Shown: positions 1-11,673, counted from the first letter of the stretch. The stretch: 64,000 nucleotides of DNA from Actinomycetota bacterium (GCA_005885555.1 VAWN01000046.1:38026-102025), one strand, 5' to 3'. Translations and numbers: made by a program. The notes: generated from the letters alone by a model not told the origin.

Positions 1-695
1 TCGCCGGCCCACGCGCACACCTCCATCGCCTCGCCGGCCGCGAGCCGGGCGGTGAACGTGCCGGCGTGCCAGAGGTCCTCGCTGCCGTCGCGGGTGCGCG
101 CGCCGCACCACCAGGTGCCGTCGGGGCGCCAGCCGGGCCCGGCGATCCGGTACGCGTGCTCGACCACGACGCCGTCGGCGACCGGCTCGACTGCGGGCGG
201 CGGTCCGGCGATGCGGGCGGCACCGGCGTCGCGCCAGGTGCACAGCGCGGCGAGGGACAGTTCGACCGGTTCGGTGGCGGCGAGCATGCGGTGCACCACG
301 GCGACGCCGGTCCGCCCGCGCTCCATGGCCAGCTCGCGCTCGACCACCACGCCGCCGATCCGCCAGCGCCAGCGCGGTACGCCGTCGGTCAGGTCGAAGG
401 ACTCCAGCAGCCGGTGCCCGTGCGGGGCGGTCGCGCCCGAGGCCCACTCGTGCACGGCCAGCTCGACGCGCGCGCCGGATGTGAGCGTCACCACCGGATC
501 GAGGGTGAGAAGAGCCACCTTGCGGTCCGCGGTCACCAGCAGGCCGTGCTGCCGCCGGGTCCGCAGTCCGGCGACGGTACCCATGGCGTATCCGCCGGTA
601 CCGTCGCTGCACAGCCATTCCCGGTCGGCTCCGCCGCCCTCGGTCAGGGAGGTGCACACCTGGGTACCGAACACGAACCGAGCTCGCGTTCGCAT
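1..695 (-). CDS. Glycogen debranching enzyme (amylo-alpha-1,6-glucosidase), N-terminal part, cut by the window edge
   Basis: The frame is open from an ATG at 695 to the left edge, so about 231 N-terminal residues are seen and the C-terminal catalytic part lies outside. The N-terminus carries the GDE_N signature: EWLCSDGTGGYAMGTVAG followed by RTRRQHGLL, about residues 26-52, and then a beta-rich domain. An AGAAGGA ribosome site lies just before the ATG and fixes the start. By family knowledge the full enzyme removes alpha-1,6-linked glucose from glycogen-type glucans in the cytoplasm. It is divergent from glgX, treY and treZ, with a gap of about 110 bp that must hold both promoters. The family call is firm. 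The exact linkage specificity cannot be judged from this fragment. Confidence 0.85.
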   Translation of the reverse strand, partial: MRTRARFVFGTQVCTSLTEGGGADREWLCSDGTGGYAMGTVAGLRTRRQHGLLVTADRKVALLTLDPVVTLTSGARVELAVHEWASGATAPHGHRLLESFDLTDGVPRWRWRIGGVVVERELAMERGRTGVAVVHRMLAATEPVELSLAALCTWRDAGAARIAGPPPAVEPVADGVVVEHAYRIAGPGWRPDGTWWCGARTRDGSEDLWHAGTFTARLAAGEAMEVCAWAG

Positions 696-807
696 GGTCC
701 TTCTTATGATTGAAATGGCTCGTCAGGGTACTGACTCGTTACGGTGGTGAGCCGCCGCGGCGAGTTGAGTTCCCTCGGTGAGCGTAGCGGTACAGACAGG
801 AGTCGAC

Positions 808-2882
<2,075 letters not shown>

Positions 2883-2886
2883 CAGG

Positions 2887-5115
2887 TTGATCCCGGGAGC
2901 GACCTACCGGGTACAGGTGCGGCCCGACTTCGACATGGACGCCGCGGCCGGGCTCGCCGGGTACCTGGCCGACCTGGGCGTCACGCACCTGTACTCCGCG
3001 CCGATCCTGGACGCCGCGGAGGGCTCCGAGCACGGGTACGACGTGGTGGACCCGACCCGGGTCGACCCCGGCATCGGCGGGCTTCCAGCGCTCGACCGGC
3101 TGGTGGCGGCGTTGCGGGGCAAGGGACTCGGGCTGGTCGTGGACATCGTGCCCAACCACCTCGGGGTGGCCGACGCGCACGAGAACCGGGCCTGGTGGAG
3201 CGTGCTGCGCGACGGGCCGGCGTCGCCGTACGCCAACTGGTTCGACATCGACTGGTCGCGCGGGCGGTTGCTGATCCCGGTGCTCGGCGACGACGACGGT
3301 CCGGCCGACCTGTCCATTGTGGACGGTGAGCTGCGGTACTACGAGCACCGGTACCCGATCGCCGCCGGCACCGGTGGCGGTACCCCGGCGGAGGTGCACG
3401 ACCGGCAGCACTACGAGCTGGTCTCCTGGCGCCGGGCGAACGAGGAGCTCAACTACCGGCGGTTCTTCTCGATCGCCGGGCTCGCCGGGGTACGGGTCGA
3501 GCGGGAGGAGGTCTTCGCGGCCATCCACGCCGAACCGCTGCGCTGGATCGCCGAGGGGATCGCCGACGGGCTGCGCATCGACCATCCCGACGGGCTGCGC
3601 GACCCGGTCGGATACCTGCACCGGCTGCGGGCCGGCACGCCGGGCGCGTGGATCGTGGTGGAGAAGGTCCTCGAAGCCGGCGAGGAACTGCCGGACTGGC
3701 CGGTCGCCGGTACCACCGGCTACGACGCGCTGCGCGAGGTGTGCGGGCTGTTCGTCGACCCGGCCGGGCGGCGCGCGTACCCGTCCCGCGTCTCCTGGGC
3801 CGAGACGGCCCGCACCGGCAAGGTGGAGGCGGCCACCCGGCTGCTCGCCGCGGAGCTGACCCGGCTGACCCACCTGATGCCCGTCGACGTCGACGTGCGC
3901 GAGGCGCTCGTGGAACTGGCCGCCGACTTCCCGGTGTACCGCAGCTACCTGCCCGACGGCGAGCGGTACCTGACCGAGGCGCTGGCCCGCGCCCGCAAGC
4001 GTCGCCCGGACCTGCCGTTCGACCTGCTCGAACCGCGGCTGCGCGACCCGCACGACGAGCTTGCCGTGCGGTTCCAGCAGTTCACCGGCGCGGTGATGGC
4101 CAAGGGCGTGGAGGACACCGCGTTCTACCGGTACACCCGGTTCATCGCGCTCAACGAGGTCGGCGGCGCGCCGGACCGCTTCGGGGTGCCGCCGGAGGAG
4201 TTCCACGCGGCCGCGACCCGGCGGGCGCAGCGCTGGCCGGACGGGATGACCGCGCTGTCCACCCACGACACCAAGCGCTCGGAGGACGTGCGGGCGCGGC
4301 TGGCGGTACTGTCCGAGATCCCGGACGAGTGGCACGCGGCGTTCGCGCGGTGGAACGCGGCGGAGCCGGTACCCGATCCGGAGTTCGCGGCGCTGCTGTG
4401 GCAGACGGTCGCCGGGGCGTGGCCGATTTCCCGGCAGCGCCTCGTGGACTACGCGACGAAGGCGGCGCGGGAGGCGTCGGTGCGCACCTCGTGGGATGCG
4501 CCCGATCCCACGTTCGAAGACGCGGTCATCCGATCAATCGACGCGATCTATGCCGACCGCGCGCTGGGGGCCGACATCGCCGCGTTCGTCGCGCGGATCG
4601 AGGGGTACGGCTGGTCCAACGCGCTCGGCCAGAAGCTGGTCCAGCTGCTCATGCCCGGGGTACCGGACATCTACCAGGGCACCGAGCTGTGGGACGACTC
4701 GCTGGTCGATCCGGACAACCGCCGGCCCGTCGACTTCGCCGTCCGGCGCGCGCTGCTGGCCCGGCTCGACGCCGGCTGGCTGCCGCCGATCGACGCCTCG
4801 GGAGCGGTGAAGCTGCTCGTCACGACGCGGGCGCTGCGGGTACGGCGGGATCACGACCTGACCGGCTACGCCCCGGTACCGGTGGAGGGGCCGGCCGCCG
4901 GACACGTCGTGGCCTTCCAGCGGGGCGACGTCATCGCGCTCGCCACCCGGCTGCCGGTCGGGCTGCACCGGCGCGGCGGGTGGCAGGACACGATCCTCCG
5001 ATCACCGTGCCAAGAATTTGACGAAGTGCTAACCCGCAGATCCTTTTCTGGCCCGGCTGTGCTCATCGGCGAAATACTGAACCGGTATCCCGTGGCACTG
5101 TTGGTGGCAACATGA
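2887..5115 (+). CDS. treY: Maltooligosyl trehalose synthase TreY
   Basis: TreY isomerises the reducing-end alpha-1,4 bond of maltodextrins to an alpha,alpha-1,1 bond, making maltooligosyl trehalose for TreZ. The TTG at 2887 is chosen because IPGATYRVQVRPDF is the usual TreY N-terminus and AAAGG lies upstream; this gives 742 residues, normal for the family. Visible GH13_26 features are VDIVPNHLG, GLRIDHPDGL (nucleophile D near 232), IVVEKVLEAGEELP (acid/base E near 259), STHDTKRSEDVRAR, and the C-terminal YPVALLV. The last 40 or so codons (about 4993-5112) use A/T-ending codons far more than the rest. The stop overlaps the treZ start in an ATGA, so translation is coupled. Confidence 0.95.
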   Translation: MIPGATYRVQVRPDFDMDAAAGLAGYLADLGVTHLYSAPILDAAEGSEHGYDVVDPTRVDPGIGGLPALDRLVAALRGKGLGLVVDIVPNHLGVADAHENRAWWSVLRDGPASPYANWFDIDWSRGRLLIPVLGDDDGPADLSIVDGELRYYEHRYPIAAGTGGGTPAEVHDRQHYELVSWRRANEELNYRRFFSIAGLAGVRVEREEVFAAIHAEPLRWIAEGIADGLRIDHPDGLRDPVGYLHRLRAGTPGAWIVVEKVLEAGEELPDWPVAGTTGYDALREVCGLFVDPAGRRAYPSRVSWAETARTGKVEAATRLLAAELTRLTHLMPVDVDVREALVELAADFPVYRSYLPDGERYLTEALARARKRRPDLPFDLLEPRLRDPHDELAVRFQQFTGAVMAKGVEDTAFYRYTRFIALNEVGGAPDRFGVPPEEFHAAATRRAQRWPDGMTALSTHDTKRSEDVRARLAVLSEIPDEWHAAFARWNAAEPVPDPEFAALLWQTVAGAWPISRQRLVDYATKAAREASVRTSWDAPDPTFEDAVIRSIDAIYADRALGADIAAFVARIEGYGWSNALGQKLVQLLMPGVPDIYQGTELWDDSLVDPDNRRPVDFAVRRALLARLDAGWLPPIDASGAVKLLVTTRALRVRRDHDLTGYAPVPVEGPAAGHVVAFQRGDVIALATRLPVGLHRRGGWQDTILRSPCQEFDEVLTRRSFSGPAVLIGEILNRYPVALLVAT

Positions 5116-6848
5116 CGGAATTCGCGGTCTGGGCGCCCACGACGTCCCGGGTACAGCTGCGCATCGAAGGAGTTGACATCCCGATGCGCGCCGGCGCGCG
5201 CGGCTGGTGGTATGCCGAGGTGCCGGATGTCAAGCCGGACACCGATTACGCATACCTGCTCGGCGACGGCGACCAGTTGCTGCCCGACCCGCGGTCGTTG
5301 TGCCAGCCGCACGGGGTACACGGGTTGAGCCGGGTCTACGACCACTCCGCATTCGAATGGACCGACCAGTCCTGGACCGGCCGGCAACTGCCCGGCGCGG
5401 TGCTCTACGAGCTGCATGTCGGCACGTTCACTCCGACCGGTACCTTCGACGCCGCCATCGAGAGGTTGGACCACCTGGTCGACCTCGGTGTCGACCTGGT
5501 CGAGCTGCTGCCGGTCAACGCGTTCAACGGCGAGCACAACTGGGGGTACGACGGGGTGTGCTGGTTCGCCCCGCACGAGCCCTACGGCGGGCCGGACGGG
5601 CTGAAGCGGTTCGTCGACGCCTGCCACAACAGAGGGCTCGGCGTGGTACTCGACGTGGTGTACAACCACTTCGGGCCGTCCGGCGCCTACGCCCCGACGT
5701 TCGGGCCGTACCTCGCCGAGACCGAGAACACCTGGGGCCGCTCGGTCAACCTGGACGGGACGCACTCCGACGAGGTGCGCCGGTACATCGTCGACAGCGT
5801 CCGGATGTGGCTGCGCGACTACCACGTCGACGGGCTGCGGCTGGATGCGGTACACGCGCTGCACGACCGGCGCGCGGTCCACATCCTCGAAGAGCTGGCC
5901 GTCGAGGTCGAGTCGTTGTCGGCGCACCTGGGCCGGCCGCTGTCGCTGATCGCCGAGTCCGACCGCAACGACCCGCGGTTGGTCACCCCGCGCGAGGCGG
6001 GCGGGTACGGGCTGACCGCGCAGTGGGCCGACGACGTGCACCACGCGCTGCACGCGCTGCTGACCGGCGAACGGCAGGGGTACTACGTCGACTTCGGCTC
6101 CCTGGAGTGCCTGGCCGACGTGCTGCAGGAGGTGTTCGTCCACGCGGGCACCTGGTCGACGCTGCGCGGGCAGACCCACGGGCGACCGGTGGACCGGGAC
6201 CGCATCCCGGGGCACCGGTTCGTCGCCTACCTGCAGAACCACGACCAGATCGGCAACCGGGCGGCCGGCGACCGGATCTCCGACTCGGTCTCCGACGGGC
6301 TGCTCAAGGTCGGCGCGACGCTGCTGTTCGCCGGGCCGTTCACGCCGATGCTGTTCATGGGCGAGGAGTGGGCCGCCGGTACCCCCTGGCAGTTCTTCAC
6401 CAGCCACCCCGAACCGGACCTCGCCATGGCGGTCGCGATCGGGCGGCAGCGCGAGTTCGCCAACCACGGCTGGTCGCCGACGGCCGAGGTACCCGATCCG
6501 CAGGACCCGGCCGCCTTCCAGCGCTCGAAGCTGGACTGGTCGGAGCTGGCCCGCCCGCAGCACCGGGAGATGCTGGACTTCTACCGGCGCCTGATCCGGC
6601 TGCGCAAGTCCCGGCCGGAGCTGTCCGACCCGCGGCTGGACCGGGTACAGGTGACGTGCGGCGCCGAGTACCTGGTGATGAGCCGGGACGGCCTCGCGGT
6701 GGTCGGCAACTTCGCCCGCGCGCCGCGCCGGGTCGCGCTGCCCGGCCCGCCGCGCGACGTGCTGTTCGCCACCGACCCCGGGCTGGTGCTGATCCGCAGC
6801 TCGATCGAGCTGCCGGCGCAGTCCGCGGCGGTCGTCGCCTGCGGTTGA
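5112..6848 (+). CDS. treZ: Maltooligosyl trehalose trehalohydrolase TreZ
   Basis: TreZ cleaves maltooligosyl trehalose to free trehalose and a shortened maltodextrin. It is a 578-residue GH13_10 protein with an N-terminal CBM48-like domain (to about 90), then LYELHVGTFTPTGTF, DVVYNHFGPSG, GLRLDAVHAL (nucleophile D near 245), LIAESDRND (acid E near 282) and QNHDQIGNRA. There is no signal peptide, so it is cytoplasmic. The ATG overlaps the treY stop (ATGA). The stop lies 8 bp from the convergent malQ stop. With treY it forms the TreY-TreZ trehalose route from glycogen or maltodextrin. Confidence 0.96.
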   Translation: MTEFAVWAPTTSRVQLRIEGVDIPMRAGARGWWYAEVPDVKPDTDYAYLLGDGDQLLPDPRSLCQPHGVHGLSRVYDHSAFEWTDQSWTGRQLPGAVLYELHVGTFTPTGTFDAAIERLDHLVDLGVDLVELLPVNAFNGEHNWGYDGVCWFAPHEPYGGPDGLKRFVDACHNRGLGVVLDVVYNHFGPSGAYAPTFGPYLAETENTWGRSVNLDGTHSDEVRRYIVDSVRMWLRDYHVDGLRLDAVHALHDRRAVHILEELAVEVESLSAHLGRPLSLIAESDRNDPRLVTPREAGGYGLTAQWADDVHHALHALLTGERQGYYVDFGSLECLADVLQEVFVHAGTWSTLRGQTHGRPVDRDRIPGHRFVAYLQNHDQIGNRAAGDRISDSVSDGLLKVGATLLFAGPFTPMLFMGEEWAAGTPWQFFTSHPEPDLAMAVAIGRQREFANHGWSPTAEVPDPQDPAAFQRSKLDWSELARPQHREMLDFYRRLIRLRKSRPELSDPRLDRVQVTCGAEYLVMSRDGLAVVGNFARAPRRVALPGPPRDVLFATDPGLVLIRSSIELPAQSAAVVACG

Positions 6849-6856
6849 CCCGCGGC

Positions 6857-8644
6857 CTAACTTCTCCGGGCCAGAATCCGCGCGATGGCGAGCATGCGTT
6901 CGTCACCGATCAGCTCGTCCAGCGGTACCGGCAGCGGGATGCGCCAGTTGGGGTACCCGTCGACGGTACCGGGCAGGTTCGGCTGCCGTACCTCGCCGAG
7001 CGCGTCGTACGGCGAGGCCATCACCAGGCGGCACGGGGTACGGGCGAGCAGCATGTGCAGTGCCGGTACCGGTGCCTCGCCGGCCAGCCCCTCGGCCGCG
7101 AGCAGGTCGCGCAGCGCCGCCCGGTCCGCCTCGGCGACGGCCAGTTCCTCGGCGACCGTCCGCCCCAGGATGCCCAGCTGCGCCCGTACCCGGACGTGCT
7201 CGTCGGTGAGGAATCCCGGCACGGTCGGCAGGTCGTGGGTGGAGATGCTGGCCAGCGCCAGCCTCGGCCACTCGGCCGGGGGTAGGAACGGCTGCCCCGG
7301 CTCCTCCCACCGGCGCGTGAACCACAGCACCGCCGAGCCGAGCACCTGCCGCTCGCTCATCGCCTGGCGCACCTCCGGCAGTACCGTGCCGAGGTCCTCG
7401 CCGATCACCACCGCGCCGGCCCGGTGCGCCTCGGCGATGAGCGCGCCGAGCATCGCCGGCCCGTCGTAGCGCACGTACGTACCCTGGTCCGGCGAGCCGC
7501 CCGGCGGGATCCACCACAGCCGCCAGAGCCCGGCGACGTGGTCGACCCGCAGGCCCCCGCCGTGCCGGAGGGAGGCGGCGAGCAGGTCGCGGTAGGCGCG
7601 GTACCCGGTGGCGGCCAGCCGGTCCGGTCGCCACGCGGCCAGCCCCCAGTCCTGGCCGAGCTGGTTGAACGCGTCCGGCGGCGCGCCGATCCGGATACCC
7701 TGAGCCAGTACGTCCTGCAGCATCCAGCCGTCCGCGCCGCCCGGGTCGATGCCGACCGCGAGGTCGTGCACGATGCCGATCTGCATGCCGGCGGCGGCCT
7801 TCGCGGCCGCCGCGAGCTGCTCGTCGCACAGCCGTTGCAGCCACGCGTGGAAGGCGACCCGGTCGGCGGCCGCGGCACGGGCACGGGCCACCCCGGGACC
7901 GTCGGGGCGGTGCAGCTCCGCCGGCCACCGCCGCCAGTCCGCGCCGTGCAGCTCGGCCAGCGCGCAGTACGTCGCGAAGCCGTCGTCGCTCGGGCGCGGG
8001 TTCTCCGTGCGCCACAACAGTTCCAGCGCCTGCCGCTTGGCGTCCCACACCGCGTCGTAGTCGATGAGGTCGGTGTCCGCGGGCGGGCGCAGCCGGTCCA
8101 CCGCCGCGCGGGTGTCGGGGTCGGCCAGGCGGTACGCGGAGGTGTCCTCGACGCGCAGGTACAGCGGGTTGACGTAGCGCCGGCTGGACGGCGAGTACGG
8201 CGATGCGGGTACCGGCCGGATCGGGGGTACCGCGTGCAGCGGGTTGAGCAGCAGCGCACCGGCCCCGGTCTCGGCGGCCCACTCGGCGAACCGGGCCAGG
8301 TCGGCGAAGTCGCCGGCACCCCAGGAGGCGGCCGACCGCAACGCGTAGAGCTGCAGCATCCAACCCCAGGTGCGGGCCGGCTCGGGCAGCCTGTCCGGCG
8401 TGACGATGACGGTGGTGCCGTCGGGCCGCTCGTACCAGCCGGGCTCGCCGTCGGTCGTCACCAGCGTCCGGGGGCGGTCGGGGATCTCCTTGAGCGCGGT
8501 CTTCGGCCGTGTCGCGTCGACGCCGAGCACGCCGAGGACCGCCACCACCACGTCCGGGTCGACGTGGACCAGCCGGCCCTGCCAGTCCCAGTACGACGTC
8601 GCCACGCCGTACGCCCCGGCCAGCTCCACGAGTGCCGCGTCCAT
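6857..8644 (-). CDS. malQ: 4-alpha-glucanotransferase MalQ
   Basis: MalQ (amylomaltase, GH77) transfers alpha-1,4-glucan segments between acceptors and recycles the short maltodextrins left by TreY/TreZ and debranching. The product has 595 residues. GH77 features seen are SPYSPSSRRYVNPLYL, GIVHDLAVGID, FNQLGQDWGLAAW, GGGLRVDHVAGLWRLWWIP (nucleophile D), VVIGEDLGTVLPEVR (acid E) and STHDLPTVPGF. The ATG at 8644 is preferred over an in-frame ATG at 8692. It gives the typical N-terminus MDAALVELAGAYGVATSYWD and lies 6 nt after a TACCGT -10 box, a leaderless arrangement. No ribosome site precedes it. It converges on treZ. Confidence 0.93.
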   Translation of the reverse strand: MDAALVELAGAYGVATSYWDWQGRLVHVDPDVVVAVLGVLGVDATRPKTALKEIPDRPRTLVTTDGEPGWYERPDGTTVIVTPDRLPEPARTWGWMLQLYALRSAASWGAGDFADLARFAEWAAETGAGALLLNPLHAVPPIRPVPASPYSPSSRRYVNPLYLRVEDTSAYRLADPDTRAAVDRLRPPADTDLIDYDAVWDAKRQALELLWRTENPRPSDDGFATYCALAELHGADWRRWPAELHRPDGPGVARARAAAADRVAFHAWLQRLCDEQLAAAAKAAAGMQIGIVHDLAVGIDPGGADGWMLQDVLAQGIRIGAPPDAFNQLGQDWGLAAWRPDRLAATGYRAYRDLLAASLRHGGGLRVDHVAGLWRLWWIPPGGSPDQGTYVRYDGPAMLGALIAEAHRAGAVVIGEDLGTVLPEVRQAMSERQVLGSAVLWFTRRWEEPGQPFLPPAEWPRLALASISTHDLPTVPGFLTDEHVRVRAQLGILGRTVAEELAVAEADRAALRDLLAAEGLAGEAPVPALHMLLARTPCRLVMASPYDALGEVRQPNLPGTVDGYPNWRIPLPVPLDELIGDERMLAIARILARRS

Positions 8645-8656
8645 CCCCGCACGGTA
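8645..8656 (-). promoter_or_regulatory. Leaderless promoter of malQ (-10 box)
   Basis: On the minus strand TACCGT (8656-8651) is followed by exactly six bases and then the ATG of malQ. This puts the transcription start on or at the ATG. The same TANNNT-N6-start spacing recurs before several other genes here that also lack a ribosome site. Confidence 0.5.
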
Positions 8657-8702
8657 TCCCGGCGGTTGTGCATGGCGCGTGGGACTGGGCAAGGATGTTC
8701 AC

Positions 8703-9482
8703 ATGAGTCTCACTGAAACGCCCGCGGTCCGGCTGCGGGACGGGGTGTCGATGCCGCTGCTCGGGTTCGGGACCTGGCAGGCGACCGGGCGGCGCGGCTA
8801 CGCGGCGGTGCTCGAAGCGCTGCGCGTGGGGTACCGGCATCTGGACACCGCGACGTTCTACGGCAACGAGACCGAGGTCGGGCGGGCGGTACGGGACAGC
8901 GGGGTACCCCGCGACGAGGTGTTCGTCACCACCAAGATGCCGCCGGGGCGGGCCGGCCGGGAACGGCAGACGCTCGCCGAGAGCCTGCGCCAGCTGGGCA
9001 TGGACCGCGTCGACCTGTGGCTGGTGCACTGGCCGCCGGGCGACCGGGCGCGGCTGGGCACGTGGCGCGAGTTCCTCGCACTGCGCGACGAGGGCCTGGC
9101 GCGGTCGGTCGGGGTGAGCAACTACAGCATCCGTCAGATCGACGAGCTGACCGAGGCGACCGGTGCGGCGCCGGCGGTGAACCAGATCCCGTGGAGCCCG
9201 TTCCAGTACGACGCCGGGCTGCTGGCCGCGCATCGGGAGCGGGGCGTGGTGGTCGAGGGGTACAGCCCGTTCAAGGGCAGCGACCTGCGCCATCGGGTGC
9301 TGGCCGGGATCGCCTCGGCGCACGGGGTGACGCCGGCCCAGGTGGTACTGCGCTGGCACGTGCAGCACGAGGTGGTGGTGATTCCGAAGTCGGTGACCCC
9401 GGCGCGGATCAAGGAGAACTTCGACGTCCTCGGGTTCGAGCTGACCGCCGAGGAGATGGCCGCCATCGACGGGCTGCGCTAG
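8703..9482 (+). CDS. Aldo/keto reductase
   Basis: This is a 259-residue NADPH-dependent aldo/keto reductase of the single-domain TIM-barrel family, close to 2,5-diketo-gluconate reductase-like proteins. The catalytic tetrad is visible: D48 and Y53 in HLDTATFYGNE, K78 in VTTKMP, and H109 in LVHWPPGD. Other family motifs are SVGVSNYS, PAVNQIPWSPFQ and the cofactor-binding VVIPKSVTPARIKENF. The ATG at 8703 has AAGGAT about eight bases upstream. It is divergent from malQ with a gap of about 58 bp. The substrate cannot be told from sequence; small aldehydes and keto sugars are typical. Confidence 0.93.
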   Translation: MSLTETPAVRLRDGVSMPLLGFGTWQATGRRGYAAVLEALRVGYRHLDTATFYGNETEVGRAVRDSGVPRDEVFVTTKMPPGRAGRERQTLAESLRQLGMDRVDLWLVHWPPGDRARLGTWREFLALRDEGLARSVGVSNYSIRQIDELTEATGAAPAVNQIPWSPFQYDAGLLAAHRERGVVVEGYSPFKGSDLRHRVLAGIASAHGVTPAQVVLRWHVQHEVVVIPKSVTPARIKENFDVLGFELTAEEMAAIDGLR

Positions 9483-9499
9483 CGACCGCGGCCCGGTCC

Positions 9500-9751
9500 T
9501 CAGTGCTCCTGGTGGTCGGGGCTCGGGTAGCTCTGCCGCACGATCTGCCGTACCCACGCCATGCGGGACACCGCGATGTCGGGGTGGTCGCCGAACTCAG
9601 CGGCCACCCGGGCCGCGCAGCCGTCGGTGCCGAACCGCACGATCGTGTCGGTGATGGCCCGGTGCACCAGTGCCGCCGTCGGCGCGTCCGAGGGCTGAAC
9701 GTGGGAGACGAACAGCGCCTCCACCAACAGATCGTCAATCGCGCCGACCAT
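9500..9751 (-). CDS. Conserved actinobacterial hypothetical protein, 83 residues
   Basis: This is a small soluble protein whose DALFVSH-type start, QPSDAPTA, GCAARVAAEFGDHPD and RMAWVR stretches resemble a short actinobacterial family of unknown function. No membrane segment, metal site or catalytic motif is seen. The ATG at 9751 follows a GGAGGGG ribosome site. A longer start at 9871 is also preceded by GAGGAG, but the 40 extra codons have low GC at third positions and low-complexity content, so the shorter form is preferred. It stands alone, convergent with the aldo/keto reductase. Function is unknown. Confidence 0.65.
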   Translation of the reverse strand: MVGAIDDLLVEALFVSHVQPSDAPTAALVHRAITDTIVRFGTDGCAARVAAEFGDHPDIAVSRMAWVRQIVRQSYPSPDHQEH

Positions 9752-9954
9752 GGCCGGCCCCCCTCCACGCGGTACCTCTGGCGTTGTGGTCCAGTTGACG
9801 TCTGTGCGGGTGCGGCCTGGGTTCCGGCCAGGTTGCGACCCGGTTGTCGGGGTACCCCTCGTGGAATCCATCGCAGCACCACTCCTCGGCGGGAACAACG
9901 ACCCGCCTGGGAGTGTCGGCGCGCAATTGTGCCGGGAATCGGACTCCCGGTACG

Positions 9955-11673
9955 TCAGTGGGATTCCCGGGGCACCGCGGCACCCCGGCAGCCGACCAGG
10001 AAGTCGAGATCCGCGCCCTTGTCGGCCTGCAGGACGTGGTCGAGGTACAGGCGCACCCAGCCGCCGTCGGGGACGGCCGCGACCGGCGCCGCGGCACCGC
10101 GCGTGGCCAGCTCCCGGTCGTCGACCTCCAGTCGCAGGCTGCGCGCCGCCACGTCGAGGCTGATCGGGTCGCCGTCGCGGACCAGCGCCAGCGGGCCGCC
10201 GACCGCCGACTCGGGCGCCACATGCAACACGACGGTGCCGTATGCGGTGCCGCTCATCCGCGCATCGCTGATCCGCACCATGTCGCGCACTCCGCGCTCC
10301 AGCAGGCGGCGGGGCAGCGGCAGGTTGCCGACCTCCGGCATGCCCGGGTACCCCTTCGGGCCGCAGCCGCGCAGCACCAGTACCGATGACTCGTCGATGT
10401 CCTGCGCCGGATCGTCGAGACGGCGCAGGACCTCCTCGGGGCTGTCGAAAACCACCGCGCGCCCGCGGTGGCGCAGCAGCGCCGGCGACGCGGCGGCGGG
10501 CTTCACTATCGCCCCGTCGGGGCACAGGTTTCCGCGCAGCACGGCGATTCCGGCGGACGGCTGCAGCGGGTCGGCTGCGGGCCGGATCACCTCCGGATCC
10601 CCAGGGGGTACCGCGGCGAGCCCGTCCACGAGCGGCTTCCCGCTGACGGTGAGCGCGGCGGAGTCGAGCCGGTCGGCCATTTCCCGCAGTACCACGCGCA
10701 GCCCGCCGGCCCGGTGGAAGTCCTCCATCAGCAGCCGCCCGGCCGGTTGCAGGTCGACGAGCAACGGGACGTCGATGTCGAAGTCGTCCAACGCCAGCGG
10801 TACCCCGACCCGGCCGGCGATGGCGAGCAGGTGCAGTACCGCGTTCGTCGAGCCACCGATCGCACCCAGCGCGACGATCGCGTTGTGGAACGAGCCGCGG
10901 GACAGGATCCGGCTCGGCGTAAGGGATTCCTCGACCATCGCCACGATCCGGTTGCCGGCCAGGTGCGCCAGTTCCAGCAGCCGGCTGTCCGGCGCCGGTA
11001 GGCCGGCGTTGCCCGGCAGGGTCAGCCCGAGCGCCTCGGTGACGCAGGCGACGGTGGACGCGGTACCCATCGTGTTGCAGTGCCCGCGGCTACGGATCAT
11101 CGCCGATTCGGCGCTCTGGAAGTCTTGCGCCGCAAGGGTTCCGGCGCGGACCTCTTCGGAAAGCCGCCACACGTCGGTGCCGCAGCCCAGCGCCATGCCG
11201 CGCCAGGTACCGGTCAGCATCGGCCCGCCCGCGACCACCAGTGCCGGCAGGTCGACCGAGCAGGCGCCCATCACCAACGCGGGGATCGTCTTGTCGCAGC
11301 CGCCGAGCAGCACCACGCCGTCCACCGGGTTGGCCCGGATCAGCTCCTCGGTCGCCATCGCGGTGAGGTTGCGGTACAGCATCGCGGTGGGCCGCATCAG
11401 CGTCTCGCCCAGCGACGGCACCGGCATCTCCAGCGGTACCCCGCCGGCCTCCCACACGCCGCGCCTGACGTGTTCGGCAACCTCGCCGAGGTGACTGTTG
11501 CACGGCGTCCAGTCCGACCAGGTGGTGACGATCGCGATGTGCGGCCGGCCGTCGAAGGCGTGCGGCGGCAGGCCGCGTCGCATCCAGGCGCGGTGGATGA
11601 ACCCGTCGCGGTCGGTCTTGGCGTACCAGGCGGCGCTGCGGTTGGAGGCGGCGCTGCGGTTCGGGGCGCTCAC
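9955..11673 (-). CDS. IlvD/Edd-family dehydratase, probably acting on a sugar acid
   Basis: This is a 572-residue Fe-S dehydratase. The cluster-binding and active-site motifs are TPCNSHLGE, LLGGCDKTIPALVMGA and GHCNTMGTASTVA, then GAIGGSTNAVLHL, ARMSGTAYGTVVLHVAPE and a C-terminal LYLDHVLQADKGADLDFL. That C-terminus and the overall pattern look more like pentonate/arabonate dehydratases than the valine-pathway IlvD; this is inference. The family dehydrates vicinal diols of hydroxy acids. The start is GTG 11673, placed six bases after a TAGCGT -10 box with no ribosome site. It is divergent from the VOC/alcohol dehydrogenase pair, from which only 22 bp separate it, suggesting a shared regulated sugar-acid function. 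Confidence 0.85.
   Translation of the reverse strand: MSAPNRSAASNRSAAWYAKTDRDGFIHRAWMRRGLPPHAFDGRPHIAIVTTWSDWTPCNSHLGEVAEHVRRGVWEAGGVPLEMPVPSLGETLMRPTAMLYRNLTAMATEELIRANPVDGVVLLGGCDKTIPALVMGACSVDLPALVVAGGPMLTGTWRGMALGCGTDVWRLSEEVRAGTLAAQDFQSAESAMIRSRGHCNTMGTASTVACVTEALGLTLPGNAGLPAPDSRLLELAHLAGNRIVAMVEESLTPSRILSRGSFHNAIVALGAIGGSTNAVLHLLAIAGRVGVPLALDDFDIDVPLLVDLQPAGRLLMEDFHRAGGLRVVLREMADRLDSAALTVSGKPLVDGLAAVPPGDPEVIRPAADPLQPSAGIAVLRGNLCPDGAIVKPAAASPALLRHRGRAVVFDSPEEVLRRLDDPAQDIDESSVLVLRGCGPKGYPGMPEVGNLPLPRRLLERGVRDMVRISDARMSGTAYGTVVLHVAPESAVGGPLALVRDGDPISLDVAARSLRLEVDDRELATRGAAAPVAAVPDGGWVRLYLDHVLQADKGADLDFLVGCRGAAVPRESH

Noticed and set aside
9752..9871. Longer start for the 83-residue hypothetical protein
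   Set aside because: It has a ribosome site, but third-position GC is low and the added sequence is low-complexity; the inner start also has a ribosome site.
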